64,000 nucleotides of DNA from Planctomycetota bacterium (GTDB taxonomy: Bacteria > Planctomycetota > PUPC01 > JACPCR01): NCBI GenBank assembly GCA_016179685.1, contig JACPCR010000056.1:1-64000 (forward strand), written 5' to 3'. Under the pieces are notes generated by a model. It was given only the letters and a program-made list of their open reading frames with translations. It was not told the origin of the DNA and did no database searches. Below, piece after piece: positions 31,252 through 39,875 of this stretch (within the stretch, counting starts at the first letter, position 1; each line of letters opens with the position of its first letter). Made by a program: the position numbers and the translations under genes.

Positions 31252-32322
31252 TCACAGGGGCCTCAAGACCGGCACGAGCCGGTCGGCCATCCGAAGGAAG
31301 CCCACGTCGGTGGGATGAGTGCCATCGACCGTGGCCTCTCCATCGTGGCCGAGCAGGTATTCGCCGGGCACGAGATGCAGGCCGGACGTGCCGGCGGCCA
31401 GGAGTCGGGCGAAGGCGGCCCGCAGTTCCGCATTCTTGGGCTCGTGCGCGGGCTCAGGCGTGTCGGACAGCGTCGCCTGGTATACGATGTTCTCCAGGAG
31501 CACGATGGGCGTGGACGGTCGGGCCGACCGGAGCGCGCGAACGAAGTTTTCCGTGCGCTCCCTGACCAGGGCGGCGCCCATGTTCGGAACGCAGTCCAGA
31601 ACGTACACGGAGGCGTCCAGTTCCCCGAGCAGCCCGGCCATCTCGGGGTCCATGGGGCCGTTGCCTGAGAATCCCAGGTTGATCGTTGGGCGCTCGAGAT
31701 GCCGGCCCACCACGGCCGGGTAGGCCGTGCCCGGACGCGAAGCGCATCCGCCCTGCACGATCGACGTTCCGTAAAAAACGATCGGCTTCTGATGAGCCGT
31801 TCCGGGCCACCCGGGGGCGCGTTGCACCTGCGCGTCCGGTGTCAGGCCGATGCGCACCGAATCCACGCCGTTGTAGAGCGGCAGGTAGAGAAGAAACTCT
31901 CGCCCGCCCGCTGGGGCCGGATGGAGGTTGGCCAGCATGGCGGAATTCGACTGCGCCTTCGGCCTGCCAATGGACAGCCAGTGCCAGCGGCAGCGGTCAC
32001 GGACGTAAAGGTCCAGACCACTGACGCCCGTGGCCGGCATGTGGTCCATGGCCAAATTGGGGGAACGCAGGGTCCACCGGGCGCCGACCTTGGACGACGA
32101 GGTGACGAATCGGACCGCCAGGCCCGCAGAATGGCGGCTTAACTCCCACACTGGAGGCCGAACCAGGCCCTTCGCTCTTGCCGGGAGTCTATCGAACGGC
32201 GCTTCCGTCTCCGTCCACCCCTGGCCTTCCAGCCCCCAGGCCCGGATGTCGTACCAGAGCAGCCCCTCTGAGGCCTCTGGGCTCGCAAAGTTCCTGTCCA
32301 GTTCTTCAATGCGATTCGGCAT
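31252..32322 (-). CDS. SGNH-hydrolase family esterase
   Basis: 356 residues without signal peptide. The ATG at 32322 follows GGAGA at 5 nt. An N-terminal beta-sandwich (about 1-170; WELSRHSAGLAVRF, LYVRDRCRWHWL) precedes an SGNH/GDSL hydrolase domain: block I GTSIVQGGCASRPG (nucleophile Ser), block II Gly in NLGFSGNG, and block V DGTHPTDVGF with the catalytic Asp and His. Members deacetylate or de-esterify carbohydrates. The neighbourhood of CBM-like secreted proteins fits polysaccharide metabolism, but this copy appears cytoplasmic. Confidence 0.85.
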   Translation of the reverse strand: MPNRIEELDRNFASPEASEGLLWYDIRAWGLEGQGWTETEAPFDRLPARAKGLVRPPVWELSRHSAGLAVRFVTSSSKVGARWTLRSPNLAMDHMPATGVSGLDLYVRDRCRWHWLSIGRPKAQSNSAMLANLHPAPAGGREFLLYLPLYNGVDSVRIGLTPDAQVQRAPGWPGTAHQKPIVFYGTSIVQGGCASRPGTAYPAVVGRHLERPTINLGFSGNGPMDPEMAGLLGELDASVYVLDCVPNMGAALVRERTENFVRALRSARPSTPIVLLENIVYQATLSDTPEPAHEPKNAELRAAFARLLAAGTSGLHLVPGEYLLGHDGEATVDGTHPTDVGFLRMADRLVPVLRPL

Positions 32323-32392
32323 GGGTCTCTCCTGTTACAGGGGTGACCCGTAATTTATTGGATAGGAGCGAGTTGCGCAATCGAATGGGCCC

Positions 32393-32773
32393 TTATTCGA
32401 GATGGGCGGCCTGGAGAGGACGGATGCCCCCCAGCGCACCGCTCAGCGCTTCCTCCAGGTAAAAAATCAGATCACCCGTCTTGAACACCGCCATCCGGTC
32501 GCCCCTCAGCGGAAGACGGAACGGCCACTCGCCGGACGGCGTATGGAAGATGAGGCTTGGGAGACTTGAAGCGAGCCGACAGATGGCTTCGAGTCCCTGC
32601 AGGTCCCGCATGACCAAGTTCACGAAAACTAGTCCAGGCCGGTGTTCCTGGAGGAGGAGGAAGGCCGTGGGGATGCTCTGGGCGTGGATCACTTGGTGAC
32701 CGGAACTAACGAGGGGCGTGCCCAGCGCCTTCATGGAATCTTCACGGTCATCGATGAGGAGTACACAACACAT
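32393..32773 (-). CDS. Pseudo-receiver protein (phosphoacceptor Asp replaced)
   Basis: About 126 residues from the ATG at 32773, which has GGGAGGG upstream; the longer frame reads through a palindrome and is unlikely. The fold of a response-regulator receiver is clear (CCVLLIDDREDSMKAL, SGHQVIHAQS, LASSLPSLIFHT), but the phosphoacceptor strand reads LVFVNLVMRD with Asn instead of Asp. It therefore cannot be phosphorylated in the usual way and may act constitutively or as a protein-binding module. It precedes the SGNH gene by 70 bp on the same strand. Confidence 0.65.
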   Translation of the reverse strand: MCCVLLIDDREDSMKALGTPLVSSGHQVIHAQSIPTAFLLLQEHRPGLVFVNLVMRDLQGLEAICRLASSLPSLIFHTPSGEWPFRLPLRGDRMAVFKTGDLIFYLEEALSGALGGIRPLQAAHLE

Positions 32774-32853
32774 TTCGCGCCCTCCCTCAGTCCACCGGCG
32801 TGGAAATGGTGTCACACTCTTTTTCGGGTCTTCCACTTTCGCTGGAGTTTCCT

Positions 32854-32902
32854 TTAGTGGACGCGTGCGAAGTGCGAATGCACTTCCGCACGCGTCCACT
32901 AA
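32854..32902. repeat. AAGTGC-core palindrome copy with 22-bp arms
   Basis: TTAGTGGACGCGTGCG then AAGTGC, loop GAAT, GCACTT, then CCGCACGCGTCCACTAA: a nearly perfect hairpin with one bulged C. The stop codon of the minus-strand zinc-ribbon gene (32899-32901) lies inside the arm. Confidence 0.8.
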
Positions 32903-33132
32903 CCGATGAAAGAATCGGACGGCAGCCGCACCCAGGGAGAGCCCTGCAGCGCTAAGATGGAGGAGTCTTCCTCATCTGAGTCCGGGGAGGCGAATTCGGT
33001 CCCGCAAAGGGTGCAAAGCCAAAGGTGTGGCCCAATGGGGACTGTGCGATACCAGCAATAGTCCTCAGATTCTTCAGCAGTGCAGATGGGGCAGGCAGGA
33101 GGGGGTGAATGGTAGGAAGTCAAATAGTCCAT
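32899..33132 (-). CDS. Small zinc-ribbon protein
   Basis: 77 residues from the ATG at 33132, which has GGAGGTG 7 nt upstream (a longer frame lacks a site). Cys pairs CPIC (about residue 14-17) and CTLCG (about 41-44) flank an aromatic loop (YCWYRTVPIGPHLWL), typical of a treble-clef or zinc-ribbon fold; an acidic patch DSDEEDSS follows. Function unknown; it may be an adaptor protein. The stop codon is provided by the dispersed palindrome, 126 bp before the pseudo-receiver start. Confidence 0.55.
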   Translation of the reverse strand: MDYLTSYHSPPPACPICTAEESEDYCWYRTVPIGPHLWLCTLCGTEFASPDSDEEDSSILALQGSPWVRLPSDSFIG

Positions 33133-33187
33133 GGCGGCACCTCCAGGGGGAAATCGGGCAACTGCTGACATTTCGCCAAGGTTTCTG

Positions 33188-33461
33188 TTGAAATCCGCTG
33201 CGCCCTTCGGGCTACGCGGATTTCAGGGCCAGGGTTGGCGCGGCTTCGCCGGCCCATCCCTGGCGGCTAAGTAGAAGTCTCTGACCCAAATTTCCAACTT
33301 CTTAGTTCATCTCGGAACATCTCCATTGAGCGCGTCGGGATCGGGATCGAAAGAATTCTTATCCACTAAGGGGCAGCTCAAACTTAAAAATCAAGTTTGA
33401 AGCCCCAGATGCCTATGAGGTGCGCCGGAGCGGGAGCTTCTGGAGGAGTCCCGTCCCGGTG
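33188..33461 (+). repeat. Composite modular repeat (A-B-D-C-E)
   Basis: Consecutive palindromic modules: A, TGAAATCCGCTGCGCCC with its complement (33189-33225); B, GCCAGGGTTGG ... CCATCCCTGGC (33228-33264); D, AGAAGT ... ACTTCT (33272-33303); GCGTCGGGATCGGGATCGAAAG (33332-33353); C, CTCAAACTT ... AAGTTTGA with GGCAG and GCCCC flanks (33370-33412); and an E-type hairpin (33418-33461). The first 165 bp align end to end with the reverse complement of 57943-58112. Confidence 0.8.
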
Positions 33462-33504
33462 TCATTACAAAATGCTGGTGCTCCCGGCAGGAACGTCCTC
33501 AAGC

Positions 33505-33591
33505 AAAAAAAACCCCCGCCGCGCACGCCGATGCCCCCTCTCTGGCTATAACAACCTCTTGGTGGTTTGGGCTTCGTGGCGCGCGGCGGGG
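33505..33591 (-). terminator. Terminator-like hairpin, possible small RNA end (minus strand)
   Basis: On the minus strand an 11-bp stem CCCCGCCGCGC/GCGCGGCGGGG encloses 56 nt and is followed by G then eight T (A-run at 33505-33512 on the plus strand). The loop itself has short pairings (AACC/GGTT, GCACG/CGTGC with a bulge). It may end the NtrB/C operon transcript, about 500 nt past the last stop, or be the 3' end of a separate RNA. Confidence 0.5.
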
Positions 33592-34095
33592 TGTAATTCA
33601 ATGGGAATCCCGATGCAGCTCCTACTCAGTGCGGGCAGACCTCCTGGTGGGACTCCCATTGTGACTGATGAATCCGAATCCCCTCCCTAGCGCACGATAT
33701 TTTGATGCGACAAAATCTGTACCGCCAAATCATTCAGACGAGTCACGAATCCAGGCCTGGCTACATAGCTCCTGACGACTCAAACTAGCCGGCACGCCCG
33801 TCAGACCTTTCACTTACCCTCGGACTGAGCGCCCAGCCCTACCTGTGGGTGCTCAGGTGGCTCATATCCCAAGATAATGGGATGCTGCCTGCCAGGGGCA
33901 GCGCGTGTGCTACGTCACTCGCCAGCAGACTGGACCGAGTAGACGAGGAGGTTTTATTCTTTCAACCCGCAGGCCAGCAATTTGAAAAGGCCCCAACCAC
34001 ATGCCAGTAATCCTTACTTTCTGCAAAGAGGTCTGGCAGTTGTAAATGCTCTTGGCAGCGGCGTAAATGCGGCCACACATTTCCGCCGCTGAAAA
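33592..34095. other. Gene-free region with multiple hairpins
   Basis: No reading frame is convincing. Inverted repeats include AATGGGAATCCC/GGGACTCCCATT (33599-33661), GAGCGCCCA/TGGGTGCTC (33828-33856), ATCCCA/TGGGAT (33867-33884) and GCTGCCTG/CAGGGGCAGC (33884-33903). Their density next to a terminator-like hairpin on the minus strand suggests structured transcript. Confidence 0.4.
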
Positions 34096-35601
34096 TTAGT
34101 GCCATTCACCGGGAAGGAGATGGTGCTTTTTCATCTTGGCCTGAAGGGTAGGCCGGGTGAGGCCAAGCAAACGAGCTGCGTGAGTCTGATTGCCGTGCGT
34201 GATTCGCAGCGCTTCGGAGACCAGCAAACGGTCGATAGCGGCCATAAAGCGGAGATGGGCATCCTTGCCGGGATGAGAGCCGAGGTAATATCGGACTGCG
34301 GCCTGCACGTCCGGGATGTCCGGTCCCTGAGATTCTGCCTTTCTTTCGGATACGGGCCGCTCGGCCTGGGAAGCCTGCACGTCCGGGAGGTCCGGCCCCC
34401 GAGGCGCCAGGGTCGGCAGTACCGGTTCGGTCCCGGGCCGCTCGATGGCTCGGCGGATATCGTCCGTCTGAATAGGGTAACCCAGAGTGAGGATCAGGGC
34501 TCGATGAACGCAATGTTCGAGCTCACGCACGTTGCCGGGCCAGGGATGGCTGACCAGTATTTCCATAGCTTCGTCGGAGAGGACGGGTCGCTGAACACGG
34601 AGCTGCCTTGCTGAACGTTCGAGGAAATACAGGGCAAGGCGGGGGATGTCTTCGGGCCGATCGCGGAGGGGCGGGAGATGGATGGAGACGACGTCGAGCC
34701 GGTGGTAGAGGTCATCGCGAAACTTTCCCTCGCGGATGGCGGTTTCGAGGTTGCGGTTTGTGGCAGCGATCACGCGCACGTCCGCGGTGATGGTTTCGTT
34801 GCCGCCGAGACGTTCAAAAGACCGTTCCTGGAGCACACGGAGGATTTTGGCTTGCGTGGCGAGCGGCATGTCCCCAATCTCGTCCAGGAAAAGCGTTGCT
34901 CCGTTGGCCTGCTCGAACTTGCCGATGCGCCGGGCAGCCGCGCCGGTGAAGGCGCCCTTCTCGTACCCGAACAGCTCGCTCTCGAGGAGAGTCTCCGGGA
35001 TGGCGACGCAATTGACGACCTGCAGAGGGGCCTGGCGGCGCAAGCTGTGCTGATAGATGGCGCGGGCGACCAGTTCCTTGCCGGTACCCGTCTCGCCGCG
35101 GATCAATACGGTCGCATCGGTCAGGGCGACGCGGCCGATCAGCTTGTAAACCGCCTGCATGCCCGGGCTCTGTCCGACCAGCGCGTCATGGGAATTGGGG
35201 ACGCTGCTGGGATCAATCTCGACCTGGCGTCGGAGCAGCCGGACACATTGGAGCGCCTTATCGATGGCCCGCAGGATTTCGGCCGGGTCGAACGGCTTGA
35301 GGTGGTAATCGAATGCCCCCAGCTTGGTCGCCTGAATGGCCGAATCGGTGGTGCCGTAGGCGGTCATGATGATCACGGGCAGCCGTGGCCGCGCCGCCTG
35401 CACTCGCTGAAACGTCTGCAGGCCGTTCTGCCCCGGCAGTTGAATGTCCATGATCATCAAATCCGGGTCCGCCTTCTCGAGAAGGCCGATGGCCTCTTCT
35501 CCCGTGGATGCGGTCAGGACCTCATGACCCTGGCCCACCAGCAGCCTCCGGAAGGAGGAGACAACGCTCGTTTCGTCATCGACGATCAGGATGAGTCCCA
35601 T
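34096..35601 (-). CDS. NtrC-family sigma-54-dependent response regulator
   Basis: About 501 residues from the ATG at 35601; the longer frame is made of repeat DNA. Receiver (1-120; VDDETS, Asp in LMIMDIQLPGQNG, K in LKPFDPA), AAA+ sigma-54 interaction domain (about 145-385) with Walker A GETGTGKE, intact GAFTGA loop in EKGAFTGAA, Walker B LFLDEIGDMP, and sensor/arginine RLDVVSIHLPPLRDRPEDI. The C-terminal Fis-type helix-turn-helix (NQTHAARLLGLTRPTLQAKMKK) is present. A Pro-rich linker contains a repeated PDLPDVQA/PDIPDVQA motif. Partner kinase is the gene directly upstream (35674). It is a candidate activator of the sigma-54 promoter before gvpA. Confidence 0.92.
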   Translation of the reverse strand: MGLILIVDDETSVVSSFRRLLVGQGHEVLTASTGEEAIGLLEKADPDLMIMDIQLPGQNGLQTFQRVQAARPRLPVIIMTAYGTTDSAIQATKLGAFDYHLKPFDPAEILRAIDKALQCVRLLRRQVEIDPSSVPNSHDALVGQSPGMQAVYKLIGRVALTDATVLIRGETGTGKELVARAIYQHSLRRQAPLQVVNCVAIPETLLESELFGYEKGAFTGAAARRIGKFEQANGATLFLDEIGDMPLATQAKILRVLQERSFERLGGNETITADVRVIAATNRNLETAIREGKFRDDLYHRLDVVSIHLPPLRDRPEDIPRLALYFLERSARQLRVQRPVLSDEAMEILVSHPWPGNVRELEHCVHRALILTLGYPIQTDDIRRAIERPGTEPVLPTLAPRGPDLPDVQASQAERPVSERKAESQGPDIPDVQAAVRYYLGSHPGKDAHLRFMAAIDRLLVSEALRITHGNQTHAARLLGLTRPTLQAKMKKHHLLPGEWH

Positions 35602-35634
35602 AAACACAGTCGGTTTGAGGCAGCGCTTTGCCAG

Positions 35635-35676
35635 TACACGTGTAAGGAAGTGCAGGTGCACTGGCGAACTCGTCTA
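35635..35676. repeat. AAGTGC-family palindrome, degenerate
   Basis: GGAAGTGC, loop AGGT, GCACTGGC core between kinase and regulator. The kinase stop codon TAG (35674-35676) is part of a TAGACGAGTT motif that also starts at the skp stop (48965). Confidence 0.6.
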
Positions 35677-37023
35677 CGAGCTGGCGGCCGGCACGAGCAT
35701 GGCAAAGCACGTTCCGCGTTCACCCGGCGACGACTCGAGGACGAGCCTGCCGCCATGATGTTCCATGATGCGGCTCGAGATGGAGAGGCCGAGGCCGGTG
35801 CCTTCCTTCTTTGTGCTGAAGAAGGGCTCGAAAATCCGGTGGCGAGCATCCTCGGGGATGCCCGTGCCCGTGTCTTGGAAACGCACGACCACCATGCGGC
35901 GGCCGGTCATCTCCTGCTCGCTGGAGACAAGAATCCGGATTTCGCCTCCTGACTCCAGGGCTTCCACGGCATTGAGGAGCAGGTTGATAAAGACCTGCTT
36001 GATCTGCTGGTCGTCCGCCTGGATGGCCGGCAGGACGGACGGATACCATTTGACCAGATGTATGTTCTTTTCGGTCAGGCGATGACTGAGAAGCTCCAGG
36101 ACCTGATCGACCAAGGCAGGGACGTGACACGGTTTGAGGTTGAGCTCTGGGGTGCGAGCGAATTCGAGGAAATTGCGGACGACGCTCTGAAGCCGGACAA
36201 TTTCTTCAGAGATGACACGGAAGTCTTCGTCGTATTCGGGACTGTTTCCAGTGGCAGAACGTAGGGCAAATAGCCGTAAATTGATAGCAGTCAAAGGGTT
36301 GCGAATCTCGTGGGCGACGATGGCCGCTAGCTTCCCGATCAGCGCCAGCTTCTCTTCAGCCCGCTTACGCTCAAGCGCAAAGGTCATGACGCGGGCCAGA
36401 GCGAGGCCGGTGACTCGGCCCTTGACCAGGTAATCCTGGGCGCCCTCGCGGATGGCCTCCAGCGCCAGTTGCCCATCGCTCGTGCCGGTCAAGACAACGA
36501 CGGGAATCATCGGGGCCGCCTGCACCACCTTCTTCACCGTCTGCACACCCCGGGTGTCCGGCAGGGACAAGTCCAGAAGAACCAAGTCCACCCGGCCCGG
36601 GTTCAGAAACTCCAAAGCACGGCTCAACCGATCGGCCTCGAGCCATTTGACGGACTGGAATGGGGTCTCCGCCAGGGTCTCCCGGATGATGCGGGCATCA
36701 CCCGGGTTATCCTCGACGAGCAGGACCCGCAGGGGTGTGAGAGGCTCATGCGGCTGATCTTTTCGGGCCTGCGCCGCATTCTGTTGCGCGGCTGTGATCT
36801 CCTCGCGGGCGTCCATCGAGGTCCGTTGGCGCTTCGGCGCGGCCGGTTCCCCTCTGAGGGCATCCTCCATTTCGTGGAGGTCCGCTGCGCATTTCCGAAT
36901 TTCATCGAAAAAAGCGTCCGCGGGGCCCGCCTCGCCAGCGGGAACCTTTTGGACGGCGGCCTCCAGACCGCGCAAACGCTTCTGGAGATTCTCGATGTGC
37001 CGCTGAAAATCTTCGGTCGGCAT
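35674..37023 (-). CDS. Receiver-histidine kinase (NtrB-like partner)
   Basis: 449 residues, cytoplasmic. N-terminal coiled coil (1-95) resembling a docking helix, receiver (about 98-215; LLVEDNPGDARIIRE, Asp in LVLLDLSLPDTRG, K near YLVKGRV), short coiled linker, HisKA (VAHEIRNPLTAINLRL) and HATPase (NLLLNAVEAL, DTGTGIPED, GTGLGLSISS). It lacks a sensory membrane domain, so its input is intracellular or arrives through the receiver. Third gene of a minus-strand operon, with the NtrC-type regulator next. Confidence 0.9.
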   Translation of the reverse strand: MPTEDFQRHIENLQKRLRGLEAAVQKVPAGEAGPADAFFDEIRKCAADLHEMEDALRGEPAAPKRQRTSMDAREEITAAQQNAAQARKDQPHEPLTPLRVLLVEDNPGDARIIRETLAETPFQSVKWLEADRLSRALEFLNPGRVDLVLLDLSLPDTRGVQTVKKVVQAAPMIPVVVLTGTSDGQLALEAIREGAQDYLVKGRVTGLALARVMTFALERKRAEEKLALIGKLAAIVAHEIRNPLTAINLRLFALRSATGNSPEYDEDFRVISEEIVRLQSVVRNFLEFARTPELNLKPCHVPALVDQVLELLSHRLTEKNIHLVKWYPSVLPAIQADDQQIKQVFINLLLNAVEALESGGEIRILVSSEQEMTGRRMVVVRFQDTGTGIPEDARHRIFEPFFSTKKEGTGLGLSISSRIMEHHGGRLVLESSPGERGTCFAMLVPAASS

Positions 37024-37032
37024 GGTTGTCGC

Positions 37033-38169
37033 TTAACGGAAGGAGACGTCGTCCAGTGTCAGCCGGGCATCGCGAACCTTGACTTCGCCCGGCTTGGACC
37101 CCAGGAGGCCGTGGACGAGTCCAGCCAGATCGACGACCTGAAGATACCGTACCTGAGAGAGGTCCAGGCGATCGTTTTCATCTTTCCCATGATCATCCTT
37201 GGCGTCTGGATTCAGATGGAAGCTGGAGAGCGGGACATCCACGTCCTTCCACTGGCCTGGCGTGAGAGCGACCTCGGTCACGTAGGATGAGCCGTCGGCT
37301 TCTTCGAGAGCGAGGGTCAGCTTGTCCGTGTGAGAGGACCGGAGTCGAAGGCGAATCTGCTGCGCCGTGTCCGGGATGGGAGGATTTTCCACCATCACCG
37401 CGCGGAGCTGCCAGGCGGTGATGTCGTAACGGTAGGCCAACTCGCCGCGCTCCTCCGAGACGTCTCCGCCGAACACGGCGGTCCAGCCTTCAACGTCAGC
37501 CCGGAACGTCCACGAGGGGCCCGAGCGGCCCTTGCCGGGTGACCCGCTCCTGGCGGGTGCGGGCGCGCCGGCCCGGCCTGAGGGGCCGCGGAAGGCCACG
37601 CCCGCCACGCGGATTTCAGCGTTGAGCACCGCTCTTTCGCCCGCCTTGCCCCCGAGAAGGCCGAGGACGAGCCCCGAGGCATCGACCACGAAGAAGGACT
37701 CCACCTGGGTGAGGTCGAGCTTTTGATTCTCGTCCACCGCGTCCTCGCCCAGGGCCTTCGTGTCCAGGTAGAACGCCGAAATGGGAATATCCAGCTCGGA
37801 CCATTTCCCGGGCTTCAGGGGAATCTCATGCTTGTAATTGGACCTGTCCTGCTCCTTGAGAATGACGGCCAGTCCCTCGGCGTGACTGGACTTGACGCGA
37901 AGGTGCAGAGCCTTCACCTGGTCCGAAAGCTTGAGGTTCTCGACGGCGAACGCGGCGAACGCGCCGACCTGGATGTCATACTTGTAGGCCAACTCGCCGC
38001 CCTTGACCGAGAGGTCACCCCCGAACGGGGCCTTCCAGCCCTCGGGGCCCGACTTGAAGGACCAGCTCGGGAAGCCCGGGGCCGCATCGGCGGCATGGAG
38101 AAAAGAGGCGGCAGCGGAAACGACCAGGTAGACCAGGAAACGGTTCGCCGGACAACTGAATTGCTTCAT
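37033..38169 (-). CDS. Secreted protein with tandem duplicated beta-sandwich domains
   Basis: 378 residues. Signal peptide MKQFSCPANRFLVYLVVSAAASFLHAADA; AAGGAGGA precedes the ATG. Two copies of a CBM-like (galactose-binding-like) domain lie at about 30-190 and 215-378. Matching landmarks in both: PSWxF, EGWxAxFGGD, GELAYxYDI, LRxxSSH, PGxWxxxDxPxSxF, DxxQV and GLLGxKxGE. A Pro/Gly linker (GAPAPARSGSPGKGR) joins them. Domains of this fold bind oligosaccharides or act in export; ligand unknown. Second gene of the four-gene operon; a two-component pair downstream suggests it could be an extracytoplasmic input for that system. Confidence 0.75.
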   Translation of the reverse strand: MKQFSCPANRFLVYLVVSAAASFLHAADAAPGFPSWSFKSGPEGWKAPFGGDLSVKGGELAYKYDIQVGAFAAFAVENLKLSDQVKALHLRVKSSHAEGLAVILKEQDRSNYKHEIPLKPGKWSELDIPISAFYLDTKALGEDAVDENQKLDLTQVESFFVVDASGLVLGLLGGKAGERAVLNAEIRVAGVAFRGPSGRAGAPAPARSGSPGKGRSGPSWTFRADVEGWTAVFGGDVSEERGELAYRYDITAWQLRAVMVENPPIPDTAQQIRLRLRSSHTDKLTLALEEADGSSYVTEVALTPGQWKDVDVPLSSFHLNPDAKDDHGKDENDRLDLSQVRYLQVVDLAGLVHGLLGSKPGEVKVRDARLTLDDVSFR

Positions 38170-38184
38170 GACGGGAATCCTCCT

Positions 38185-39369
38185 TCACCACTGGTGGGGC
38201 CAGACATCGAGGTTCGCGCCCGCGGGCCTGGGCCGGGTCGGCCTCCACCGCAGCGTCTCGTAGGACCTGTAACGGAGGTCGAGCTCCGGCAACTCGATGC
38301 GGCGCGGCGGATGCGCCCGGGCGTGCAGGACGGCATCGAGCATGCAGGAAGTGAATAGGGTGCGTTCGACCGGGTATTGCGGCCGGCCCGTGACGAACAT
38401 TTCCTCGATGTTGAGCCCGAGATAGTTGAAGTGGGCGTGAGGATAACCGTGCTGGGTATAGAAGTCGCAGGCGACGATGTCGCCCCCAGCGCGGCCGACA
38501 AAGGCAAAATCACGCACGTACGTATTGAGCATGAGCACCTGGGCGTGAAAACCGTCGCGGTACTCGATGTCAAAGAAGGCCGGACGCGGGCATTTCTCCT
38601 CCGGCCTGCCCGCTTCCCGGCTCTCGATGCAGCCCAGCCCGATCTCGAAGAATTCCCGATTCCACCGGCCCGCGCGGCCCGCCTCCCAGACATCGGGTCC
38701 CTCGACCACCTCGATGGCCCGGACGCCCGACTCGCCGCCGGCCCTCCGTTCCACCATGCATTGCAGGACTTCGAGGGTGTGGAAGCCGTAGATTTCCATG
38801 CCAGCCCATCCGATCACCAGAGCTTCCTCGAGGGGACAGTCCAGCGGCAGCTCAAGAAACGGCTGGCGATGGGACACCGGCAAGGACGACCCCGCCATGA
38901 ACGCGATGTCGAGCTCCTGCGCCCTGCGGTACATCCATACGGAATCGGCGCGGTTATAGGCGAGCCCCTTGTCGTTGAATACGGGAACGGCACGCCCGCT
39001 TTTTCCGAAGACCGCGGCGATCTGCTCGAAGAAGCACTTCCGGGGATACATCGTCTGCTCCAGTTCGTTCTCCGGGTACACCCCGTGCTCGCCGATCAGC
39101 AGGACGCCGTCCACCGCCAGGTCCTTGCCGCCAAGGGTAAGCGCCTCCTTGATGCTGCCGAAAAGCGGGATGCCGTTGGCCTGGGCCACGCCGACCCCCA
39201 CATCGCGGCCGTGGCGCTGGTCGAGATACATCGAGGCAAGGGTCACCCGCGGCTTCTGAAGCCCCTCATCCGTGGGAAAACCCTTCAGAAACTTCATCAG
39301 GATCACGTCCGCGTGGGAACGCGGGTAAAAGCAGGTGACGATGGCGGCGATCTTCGGCGAATCGGGCAC
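38185..39369 (-). CDS. Conserved hypothetical protein, Rossmann-like
   Basis: 394 residues. The longer frame begins in repeat DNA; the GTG at 39369 with GGAGGCC 5-6 nt upstream gives PDSPKIAAIVTCFYP, a plausible start. Alpha/beta segments (KIAAIVTCFYP, VDGVLLIGEHGVYP, FMAGSSLPVSH) suggest a nucleotide-binding oxidoreductase-like fold of the Gfo/Idh type, but I see no canonical GxGxxG. A central EYRDGFHAQVLMLNTYVRDF stretch and C-terminal RRIELPELDLRYRSYET are distinctive. I do not recognise its reaction. First gene of the operon with 37033, 35674 and 34096 (gaps of 15, 9 and 72 bp). Confidence 0.55.
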   Translation of the reverse strand: MPDSPKIAAIVTCFYPRSHADVILMKFLKGFPTDEGLQKPRVTLASMYLDQRHGRDVGVGVAQANGIPLFGSIKEALTLGGKDLAVDGVLLIGEHGVYPENELEQTMYPRKCFFEQIAAVFGKSGRAVPVFNDKGLAYNRADSVWMYRRAQELDIAFMAGSSLPVSHRQPFLELPLDCPLEEALVIGWAGMEIYGFHTLEVLQCMVERRAGGESGVRAIEVVEGPDVWEAGRAGRWNREFFEIGLGCIESREAGRPEEKCPRPAFFDIEYRDGFHAQVLMLNTYVRDFAFVGRAGGDIVACDFYTQHGYPHAHFNYLGLNIEEMFVTGRPQYPVERTLFTSCMLDAVLHARAHPPRRIELPELDLRYRSYETLRWRPTRPRPAGANLDVWPHQW

Positions 39370-39382
39370 GATGGCCTCCGGC

Positions 39383-39680
39383 TGAAATCCGCTGCGCCCT
39401 TCGGACTCGCGGATTTCAAAGCCCGGGTTGGGCCGGCTTCGCCGGCCCAACCCGGGCGGGAAGAGCTGATGATCTTAATGAAATCCGCCTGGGAGGCGGA
39501 TTTCGCAAGAAATGCAGACGCCCGAGGGCGGCGGCATTTCTCCTTCGGGCTCGCGGATTTCAGGGCCCGGGTCGGCCCGGCTTCGCCGGCCCAACCCGGG
39601 CGGTGAAACGGAAGCCTTTAAAGTGCAACTCAAACTTGAAAAGTTTTTTTCAAGTTTGACGCCCCAAGCGCCTAACGGAT
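39383..39680. repeat. Composite modular repeat, two tandem units
   Basis: Unit 1: module A (39383-39418) and B (39421-39457). Unit 2: a short AAATCCGCC/AGGCGGATTT hairpin (39480-39502), A remnant, B (39563-39601) and C, GGAAGCCTTTAAAGTGCAA then CAAACTTG...CAAGTTTG and GCCCCAAGCGCCTA (39609-39675). The C block matches the reverse complement of 42243-42314 almost base for base. Confidence 0.8.
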
Positions 39681-39802
39681 GCCAGAGCAACGAATAAAGT
39701 GTCGCAGAAGGGAAGCCAGTGATCCACCATAGCAAATGAGACCAGTTTCTTCACTCGCGGGGAAGGGCCGTGTCTCCCTCGTTATCAGCAGCGCGTCGCT
39801 AG

Positions 39803-39875
39803 AGGCGGTAGCAGGATTCGAACCTGCGATGGCGGATTTGCAATCCGCTGCCTTGGTCCGCTTGGCGATACCGCC
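39803..39875 (-). tRNA. tRNA-Cys (GCA)
   Basis: Acceptor GGCGGTA/TACCGCC pairs 7 bp, D stem GCC/GGC, anticodon stem GCGGA/TCCGC with loop TTGCAAA (anticodon GCA), T arm GCAGG-TTCGAAT-CCTGC. Discriminator U, as is usual for tRNA-Cys. CCA is not encoded. Confidence 0.93.

Noticed and set aside
33397-33690. 97-residue open frame
   Set aside because: It runs across the E-type hairpin and the GC stem with an A-run; composition follows the repeats and there is no ribosome site.
34001-34080. TGGCAG...TGC as sigma-54 promoter upstream of 34 kb
   Set aside because: GG-GC spacing is 13 nt rather than 12, and orientation does not serve a gene.
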